Assembly: GCA_964532465.1 (NCBI GenBank)
Contig: CAZHHX010000061.1
Location: 1-22,752, forward strand
DNA from: JAPLKB01 sp964532465
GTDB lineage: Bacteria > Desulfobacterota > Syntrophorhabdia > Syntrophorhabdales > Syntrophorhabdaceae
Direction of reading: 5' to 3'
DNA length: 22,752 nt
In this document: positions 1 to 6,467 of the stretch, in pieces
How the letters are laid out: every line of letters starts with the position of its first letter
Position numbering within the stretch: position 1 is the stretch's first letter
Program-made: the position numbers and the translations under genes
The notes under the pieces: model-generated
Told to the model about the DNA's origin: nothing
The model's database searches: none
What the model saw: the letters and a program-made list of their open reading frames with translations, nothing else

Positions 1-81
1 ACTATTCACTATTCACTAACGACTATTCACTATTCACTGCCTCTTTACTATTCACTAACGACTATTCACTATTCACTGCCT
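1..81. repeat. Heptamer tandem repeat array (ACTATTC type), truncated by window edge
   Basis: Direct reading shows 7-bp units ACTATTC and ACTAACG, with ACTGCC spacers. The block made of ACTATTC, ACTAACG, ACTATTC, ACTATTC, ACTGCC occurs twice, at 8-41 and 47-80, giving a higher-order repeat of 34 bp. The array lies immediately downstream of the stop codon of the kinase gene that ends at 95. Two more units of the same family occur at 22431-22444. No coding potential or transcription terminator is visible. The array probably continues left of the window. Confidence 0.85.
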
Positions 82-94
82 TTTAAACTGCCTC

Positions 95-2398
95 TCATTT
101 TACTGCTTCCTTAAAGGGCAGGCTGAAATAAAAGGTCGCTCCTTCATTAACCGTCCCTTCAGCCCATACATCCCCGCCGTGCCTTTGAATAATCCGTTTG
201 ACAATGGCCAGGCCGATGCCGGTTCCTTCTATATCTTCTGCATTGTGGAGTCTTTCGAAGACATCGAATACCTTATCCGCGCACTCTATGGGAAATCCTA
301 TACCTTTATCCTTCACAGAGTATGTGCTTTTCCCTTCTTTGATCCGGCCTTCAATTGTAATGATCGCGGCTCCTTTTGGTTTGCTGTATTTAATAGCGTT
401 GCCAATGAGGTTGACAATTACCTGATGAATCATCTTCCTGTCCCCGTATACAGGAGGGATAGGACCGAGTTCTACGTTGAAGGCATCATCAGGCATCATG
501 GTTTTGAAGTCTGCTATAATATCGTTTACCATCTTTTCCATATTAATGGCTGAGGTTTTTATATTTTTTTGTTTTACGGTAAAAAATGAGAGGAGGTCTC
601 CAATCAGTTCACTCATCTTCTTTGTATTTTTGTTGATGATGCCGAGAAAATGCTGTCCCTTCGCGTCGAGACAGTGGCTGTGTTTTTCCATCAGGATTCG
701 GGAAAAACCCTCTATGGCAATAAGGGGTGTCTTCAAATCGTGAGAAACCGAGTAACTGAAGGTTGCCAGCTCCTTATTGGCAGCCTCCAGTTGCGCGGTG
801 CGGTCAATTACCCGCTGTTCAAGTTCGGCGTTGAGTCGGTATATTTCTTCTTCTGCCTTCTTACGTTCGGTAATATCTCTGAAATACCATATCCTGCCAT
901 GATATTTTCCATCGATGCCTACTAAAGGCGACGAGTATCTGTCGAAACATCTTCCGTCTAAAAAAACTATTTCATCCCTGCTCTCTTCGGTTTGATGTTC
1001 GTAAAGATATTCTATTTTGCGGGTAAATTCCTCCGGGTCCTTCAACTGCTTCAAAACATATTCCAGCATCAGGGCATCGTCTTTTGTGTCCAGAATATGC
1101 CGGGGGATATTCCATAATTCACCGAAACGACGATTAATAATGATAGAGCGCCCCAGATTGTCTACAGCCAATATTCCGTCAATGGATGTTTCCGACTGTG
1201 TTTCCAGGAGCATTGTTTTGTATAAGAGCAGTTCTCCCGCATGTTTGCGGTCGGTAATATCTTCAATTATACCATCATAATGTGTTATATCGCCTTGCGC
1301 ATCCTCTACAGCACAGCCGTAAATTGAAGCCCAGATAGTTTTTTCACTTTTATTATAAAGCTGAACCTCAAGCTTTTTCACCACCCCTTCCTTAGACAGG
1401 ATTCCTTTAATTATTTCTCTATCTTCAGGGTTAACGTACATCTGCGCTAAAGTTATGTTACTAATTAATTCTTCCTGCGTGTCATATCCACACATTTTTA
1501 CAAGAGCAGGATTTGCGCTTACAATACGCCCTTCGGGTGTAGCCTGATAGATTCCGAGAACGGCATCATTGAAGAGACTGCGGTATTTCTGTTCGCTCTC
1601 CCTCAATTTCCTTCCTGCCTCTTTATATTGGGTAATATCTTTCACGTGAGAGACGAAATACATCGGTTCGCCATCGGTATTTCGAACCAGCGAACTGGAC
1701 ACACGCCCCCAGACGAGATGACCTTGCTTATGAATGTACTGTTTTTCAAATTCGGAACAGTCAATTTCTCCGATCTTGGCCTGCTGCATAAAAACCGGGC
1801 TGACATCCTTAAAATCAGGATGGGCGATGTCATTGACAGTCATGCTTTCAAGCTCTGCCTTGCTGTACCCGAACATCTCGCACATCTGACGGTTAACTTT
1901 GAAAAGCCTTCCCTGAGTATCCACCAGGCACATGCCGATATTGGCATTTTCAAATCCCAGACGGAAACGCTCCTCGCTCTCCCGCAGCACCTCTTCTCTT
2001 TCTTTCAGTCTTCTATATGCTTCATGGAGTTTGAAAGCCATCTTAATGGAAGCAATCAGCACGGTCTCACCGGAATCTTTTACCACATAACCGTAAGAGG
2101 TGATCTGCTCAGTCTTTTCAACAATCTCCTGATCGGTGTGACTCGACAGGAACAAAAGGGGAATATCTCTCTCTTTGAGGATGATCTCTGCTGTTTCCGT
2201 GCCATCCATTTTTCCTTTTCCAAGATTGATGTCGATCAGTATAAGGTCGATATCATGAGTAGTTCTTACAATCTCAATTGCTTCTTCTCCGCTGGAGGCA
2301 TTAATAACATTGAATCCGTACCGTTTTAATGTCTCCTTCTCCATAATGGCTATTAATACTTCATCTTCTATAAGGAGAATGGTTTTTTGTTCATTCAT
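95..2398 (-). CDS. Soluble sensor histidine kinase with N-terminal receiver: REC-PAS-PAS-PAS-HisKA-HATPase
   Basis: Seen in the 767-residue product: a receiver domain (1-125) with acidic residues E11/D12, phospho-acceptor D56 in LILIDINLG, S85/S86 and K107; three PAS domains (about 141-260, 269-388, 400-515), the last two ending in DITxRK; a short coiled coil; HisKA with H553 in SVSHDLKTPL; and HATPase_c with N667, the DKGIGFP box and GTGIGLAI. There is no signal peptide or membrane segment, so it is cytoplasmic. By family it autophosphorylates on H553, while its own D56 is probably phosphorylated by another kinase. ATG has AGGAG 9 nt upstream, and that site overlaps the end of the preceding gene, whose stop is 12 bp away, so the two are cotranscribed. 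The kinase core is about 83% identical to that of the gene at 6468-9389 (hand alignment). The signal sensed is unknown. Confidence 0.93.
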   Translation of the reverse strand: MNEQKTILLIEDEVLIAIMEKETLKRYGFNVINASSGEEAIEIVRTTHDIDLILIDINLGKGKMDGTETAEIILKERDIPLLFLSSHTDQEIVEKTEQITSYGYVVKDSGETVLIASIKMAFKLHEAYRRLKEREEVLRESEERFRLGFENANIGMCLVDTQGRLFKVNRQMCEMFGYSKAELESMTVNDIAHPDFKDVSPVFMQQAKIGEIDCSEFEKQYIHKQGHLVWGRVSSSLVRNTDGEPMYFVSHVKDITQYKEAGRKLRESEQKYRSLFNDAVLGIYQATPEGRIVSANPALVKMCGYDTQEELISNITLAQMYVNPEDREIIKGILSKEGVVKKLEVQLYNKSEKTIWASIYGCAVEDAQGDITHYDGIIEDITDRKHAGELLLYKTMLLETQSETSIDGILAVDNLGRSIIINRRFGELWNIPRHILDTKDDALMLEYVLKQLKDPEEFTRKIEYLYEHQTEESRDEIVFLDGRCFDRYSSPLVGIDGKYHGRIWYFRDITERKKAEEEIYRLNAELEQRVIDRTAQLEAANKELATFSYSVSHDLKTPLIAIEGFSRILMEKHSHCLDAKGQHFLGIINKNTKKMSELIGDLLSFFTVKQKNIKTSAINMEKMVNDIIADFKTMMPDDAFNVELGPIPPVYGDRKMIHQVIVNLIGNAIKYSKPKGAAIITIEGRIKEGKSTYSVKDKGIGFPIECADKVFDVFERLHNAEDIEGTGIGLAIVKRIIQRHGGDVWAEGTVNEGATFYFSLPFKEAVK
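117..229. repeat. 113-bp perfect direct repeat, copy A (3' end of kinase gene 95-2398)
   Basis: Base-by-base comparison shows 113 identical positions with 6481-6593. The repeat encodes the C-terminal part of HATPase_c, from the GTGIGL box to FYFSLP. Identity ends sharply at 229, beyond which the genes differ at many positions. See copy B. Confidence 0.9.
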
Positions 2399-2410
2399 TG
2401 ATATTTTCTC

Positions 2411-4381
2411 CTAATCAATAGAAAAGGTTATTATGAATCGGGCGCCTTTATCTTTTATTAATTCCAATGTACCGTTAATCTGCTCCACCAGTCGTCCAAG
2501 CAGTGAAAGACCCACTGATTCCGTACTTTTGAAGTCTATTTCGGGAGGAAATCCAATCCCGTTATCAGAGACGGTAAGAATAATACGGGAGTCTTCTGAA
2601 GACATAGTTATCGTAATTTCTCCCTTCCTTCCATCAGGGAAAGCGTGTTTCATGGCATTGCTGACAAGCTCGTTCAGTATGAGACCTGTCGGGATGGCGG
2701 TATCAATGTCAATAAAGATATCTTTTACATTAATTATCATGTTCTCAGGGGGGAACTCATAGGAACGGGAAAGCACACCGACAATTTCCTTGATATACCC
2801 CTCGAAATTAATGAGAGAGTAATCTTCTGATTTATAGAGCCTGGTGTGGATTTTTGTCATTGCATTGACCCGGTTTATACTTGTGATAAAGGCATCCTTA
2901 GATTGGTCGTCTTTTATTTGCTCTAACTGGAGGGCAAGGACACCTGATATGGTGAGGAGGTTATTTTTTACCCTGTGCTGAATCTCTTTGAGGAGAATCT
3001 CCTTTTCACGAAGTGAGGCCTTGAGCTGTTCCTCTGCCTGTTTGCGGAAGGTGATGTCTCGACAAATGCTCATTATTGCCGGTTGACCATCCCATATAAT
3101 CCGACGGGCGCTCGCCTCAGTCGGGATGAGCAAACCAGCCTTGCACTGATGCACAGTTTCAAAGGTAAAACGATCATGTTCCGCTAACCGCGATAATCGT
3201 TCCGGCACATTCAGACCTTCCTCCGGCGAATCAACCTGGTTGATCGTCATAGACATAAATTCTTCATGCGTGTAACCGAGGCGCTCAACAGCCAGCGGGT
3301 TGACTGACAGTATTCGCGCTTTCTCGTCAAGGATAAAAATTACGTCGTTGGCGCTGTCAAACAAGAGTTTGTATTTATCTTCGCTCTCTCTCCGGGCCTC
3401 CTCCGCCTGCCTGCGTTCTGTAATCTCAAGTTCCAGTTTCTTCGTTCTCTGAGCAACCTGCTTTTTCAATGAAAAAGTCCAGAAAAGAAGCAACAGACCG
3501 GCGACTGCAAACACTCCTATAATCACGGCAGCATATTTTATGACAGTTTTCAGGGATATGCCGGGTGTCTCTAACGCGCCGAACCATTTTGCGTAAATAG
3601 TGTTATATTCTCCGGTGGCTTTAATGATACTCAAGCCTTGGGTTAAACGCTCCAGAAGGGCCTGGTTGCCTTCTTTTACTGCAATACTGAAGGGCCTGTT
3701 ATAGACATCGATTAATGCAGGTGACTGTTTAAGGTTTACGAAGCCCTGGTTCTTGATAATGAGGAGTCCTACCAGTTTGGGCATCAGCGCTGCATCACCC
3801 TTTCCGGCGGCAAGCAAGCGCAGCGCTTCCGGGAGACTGTCCACCAGGATCAGCTTCGCCTGTTCCGTCATGCCGATGGAACGAAGATAATCATGGGCTG
3901 TATCCTTATTCATAACAATGATGGTTTTACCTCTCAGATCTTCAACAGAACGGACCTTATGAGAGTCTTTGCGGGTGAAAAAAGCATCGTACCCTATGGT
4001 GTGGGGCACGGAAAAGTCGAACATCTGATCCCTTTCTTTAGAATAAGCCATCATGGGGAGCAAGTCTATCTGCCCGTCTTGAAGGGATTTTGAAGCCTCA
4101 TCCCAGGTGCCGACCGTGATATCTATTTCTATCCCCATAGCTGCCGTGACCGCTTTTATGAGGTCTACGCTGAAACCGTCAGGGAGACCTTTCTTGTTTA
4201 TGAAGGTGTAGGGGAAGTAATTGTCAACAATGATTGTTTTCAGGCGTGTCTGCGGAATATCTGATGATCGGCTGCTGCTTGGGGTTGAAGGGGAGAGAAC
4301 AGGTGCGGGTTTTTGCTCGTAGCCCCAGGACATTCCAGGCAGTGCCATGAGCAGTATAATAAGGAGGAGAAGCTCTTTCAT
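2411..4381 (-). CDS. Transmembrane sensor kinase: SBP_bac_3 periplasmic domain-TM-PAS-HisKA_2-HATPase
   Basis: Seen in the 656-residue product: a signal peptide (1-20); a Ser/Pro-rich linker (21-45); a complete periplasmic solute-binding domain of the amino-acid type (SBP_bac_3, about 47-270, with DNYFPYTF, GLPDGFSVDLIKAV and a C-terminal YAKWFG); one membrane helix (about 283-304); one PAS (about 334-448, ending in RDITFRK); HisKA_2 with H469 in QHRVKNNL; and HATPase_c with N570 and DNGIGFP. By family it binds a small polar ligand, perhaps an amino acid, in the periplasm and autophosphorylates inside the cell; the ligand is unknown. It lies 44 bp after the previous kinase (stop at 4426) and 12 bp before the REC kinase that follows, a plausible phosphoacceptor. 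Its SD is weak (GAGG, about 9 nt from ATG). It is the intact counterpart for judging the truncated sensor at 4426-6462. Confidence 0.93.
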   Translation of the reverse strand: MKELLLLIILLMALPGMSWGYEQKPAPVLSPSTPSSSRSSDIPQTRLKTIIVDNYFPYTFINKKGLPDGFSVDLIKAVTAAMGIEIDITVGTWDEASKSLQDGQIDLLPMMAYSKERDQMFDFSVPHTIGYDAFFTRKDSHKVRSVEDLRGKTIIVMNKDTAHDYLRSIGMTEQAKLILVDSLPEALRLLAAGKGDAALMPKLVGLLIIKNQGFVNLKQSPALIDVYNRPFSIAVKEGNQALLERLTQGLSIIKATGEYNTIYAKWFGALETPGISLKTVIKYAAVIIGVFAVAGLLLLFWTFSLKKQVAQRTKKLELEITERRQAEEARRESEDKYKLLFDSANDVIFILDEKARILSVNPLAVERLGYTHEEFMSMTINQVDSPEEGLNVPERLSRLAEHDRFTFETVHQCKAGLLIPTEASARRIIWDGQPAIMSICRDITFRKQAEEQLKASLREKEILLKEIQHRVKNNLLTISGVLALQLEQIKDDQSKDAFITSINRVNAMTKIHTRLYKSEDYSLINFEGYIKEIVGVLSRSYEFPPENMIINVKDIFIDIDTAIPTGLILNELVSNAMKHAFPDGRKGEITITMSSEDSRIILTVSDNGIGFPPEIDFKSTESVGLSLLGRLVEQINGTLELIKDKGARFIITFSID

Positions 4382-4425
4382 TTTATGCGAACCTCTTCAG
4401 AATATCCTGCATAAAAAACGTGGCA

Positions 4426-6462
4426 TTATATCTCAAATTCCAGGACGACTCTCGTTCCATTCTCCCGCTCAATCCGGATGGTTCCATTAAGCTGTTCTGT
4501 GAGTATATTGACAAGCTGCATACCGAACCCGGCAGAAGTTGCAATATCGGTAGAACTGAGGCCGTAATCAGGTTTCGCGGATTCAGTTATACCGGTACCA
4601 TCATCCTGTACAGTGAGGGTTGCATGTTTGTCCATAGCTGAAAGGGATACTTTTATGTCACCTTTATCTCTGCCAATAAAGGCATATTTCATTGTATTTG
4701 TGAGTAACTCATTAAGGATAATACCAATAGGGGACAATATCTTTGCGTCAAGGATAATGTCATCAATTTGTGTTTCAACTGTTACTGATCCCTTGTTGGG
4801 AAAATTGGCCATAATTTCATCAATCAGAGAAGTGAGATATTTTTTTGCTGATATCTCTCTGAAGTCAGTCGTACGGTATAGCTTATCATAGAGAATCATC
4901 ATACTCCGGACACGGCTAATCGCATCATTGAGAGAAAAAATAGCTGAAGGGTCTTTCAGGGTATCCGCCTGGAGCGACAGCATGCCTGTAATGACTGACA
5001 TGTTGTTTTTGATACGGTGGTGTACTTCTCTGAGGAGGATTTCTTTTTCTGCGAGCAGGGATTTGATTTTATTCTCAGCGAGTTTGCTTTTGGTGATGTC
5101 CATTATTGCGCCGACAAAACGAATTGGTTGACCTGAATCGTCACGAAAAAGTTTAGCTTTGGCGTGAGAATGTTTCAGTGATCCATCATTTGCAACCAGC
5201 CTGAGATAGATGTCTAAAGGTTCACCTGTCTGGAGAGAATATTCGAATGATTTGCCGTATTCTACAAGATCATCGGGATGAATGAACTTGCTGTTTTCTT
5301 CGAAGCTCGGTATAAAATCGTGCCGCGTTACGCCGAAAATCCGATAAGTCTCATCCGACCACCAGACTTGATTTGTTTGCAAATTCCACTCCCAACTTCC
5401 GATCATGGCAATTTGTTGGGCTTCATTCAGCTTTGCAGAAAGTTCTGATTTTGCATACTCACTCTCTTTCAATAATTCATCTGCCTGCTTCCGGTAGGTG
5501 ATATCCTCCCCGGAAAATAATACACCGATGATTTGAGACGATGTGTCCCGGAGTACCGCGTTATGAAACGCAATGATGCGCCGCCCCCCATCTTTTGTCA
5601 GAACAGGGTTTTCATAGTACTCGACAGGAGCAATCTCACCTTTCATCAATTGATTATAAACGCCGGCTACTTCTTCGCGCATTTCTTCCGACAGACACAC
5701 ATCAAACCAGTTTTGTCCCATAATCTCCTGTTCAGAATAACCCAGGATTACGCAACCTTTTTTGTTGATCAGGATAATATGGCCTTGCGCGTTCAAGGCA
5801 ACTAACATTACTTCTGCAATATCCAGGTACAACTGCGCCTGATCACGTTCTTTCTGGAGGTCTTCCTCTACCTGTTTCCGCATATCAATATCAGCTTGAA
5901 GCAATTGATTGGATTGCGCCAGTTCCGCTGTCCGTTCCTGAACACGCGTTTCCATTTCTTCATAGGTATGGCGCAGCATTTTGTTTTTTTCGGATAGTTC
6001 TCCTGTGCGTTTCCTGACAAGTCGCTGGAGTGTCACTAACCAGAATCCGGCAATGACGATGATAATGACCACAATGATAATAGCGGGTAAAACATATTTC
6101 TGCACCTTTCGCCAGGGATCGTCAACAGGGAGCCATTTATTGTAAATACGATCGTATTCATCGTTCGCTTTAACGATCAGCAGTCCCTGATTCAGCTTTT
6201 CCAGGGAGTTCCACATAGAATCCCATGAACCCGTTGAAATCCTGATGGACAAACCCATGGCATCGGCAACACTTTTGATCAGTTCAACGGAAAATCCGGC
6301 TGCCTGTCCCTTTTCATCAACAAAGGCATAGGGCGGAAAATCCAGTTCACTGCCGACACGGACTTCCGGTGAGCCGGCGGCTGCGCTGCAGGAGCCTCCG
6401 GCAAAAAACGCGACAATCACCATAATGCTGCAGATCATGGTTATGAGGAGTTTTGTTTTCAT
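4426..6462 (-). CDS. Transmembrane sensor kinase with internally deleted SBP_bac_3 domain: TM-PAS-PAS-HisKA_2-HATPase
   Basis: Seen in the 678-residue product: a signal peptide (about 1-28); a remnant solute-binding domain (about 34-118); one membrane helix (about 131-153); a coiled coil (155-210); two PAS domains (about 212-330 and 345-465); HisKA_2 with tandem histidines H481/H482 before RIKNN; and HATPase_c with N584, QDDGTGI and GFGMQL. The sensor runs from TGSWDSMWNSLE directly into KLNQGLLIVK. Against the neighbour at 2411-4381, this skips the equivalent of residues 101-243 (about 143 residues), including the hinge and second lobe. The reading frame is preserved, and the kinase core, helix and signal peptide look intact. 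The start is 5 bp after the previous stop with only a weak SD, suggesting translational coupling. It probably still makes a membrane kinase, but a ligand-binding cleft is unlikely. Confidence 0.92.
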   Translation of the reverse strand: MKTKLLITMICSIMVIVAFFAGGSCSAAAGSPEVRVGSELDFPPYAFVDEKGQAAGFSVELIKSVADAMGLSIRISTGSWDSMWNSLEKLNQGLLIVKANDEYDRIYNKWLPVDDPWRKVQKYVLPAIIIVVIIIVIAGFWLVTLQRLVRKRTGELSEKNKMLRHTYEEMETRVQERTAELAQSNQLLQADIDMRKQVEEDLQKERDQAQLYLDIAEVMLVALNAQGHIILINKKGCVILGYSEQEIMGQNWFDVCLSEEMREEVAGVYNQLMKGEIAPVEYYENPVLTKDGGRRIIAFHNAVLRDTSSQIIGVLFSGEDITYRKQADELLKESEYAKSELSAKLNEAQQIAMIGSWEWNLQTNQVWWSDETYRIFGVTRHDFIPSFEENSKFIHPDDLVEYGKSFEYSLQTGEPLDIYLRLVANDGSLKHSHAKAKLFRDDSGQPIRFVGAIMDITKSKLAENKIKSLLAEKEILLREVHHRIKNNMSVITGMLSLQADTLKDPSAIFSLNDAISRVRSMMILYDKLYRTTDFREISAKKYLTSLIDEIMANFPNKGSVTVETQIDDIILDAKILSPIGIILNELLTNTMKYAFIGRDKGDIKVSLSAMDKHATLTVQDDGTGITESAKPDYGLSSTDIATSAGFGMQLVNILTEQLNGTIRIERENGTRVVLEFEI

Positions 6463-6467
6463 TTTAC

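Noticed and set aside
1628..2329. 233-residue plus-strand frame opposite the first kinase
   Set aside because: It is a shadow of the kinase coding strand, whose receiver and PAS motifs are unambiguous. The plus frame shows no domain or SD.
4426..6462. Pseudogene call for the kinase with the deleted sensor domain
   Set aside because: The frame is open throughout, with signal peptide, helix, PAS and all kinase boxes intact, so a functional protein remains likely.
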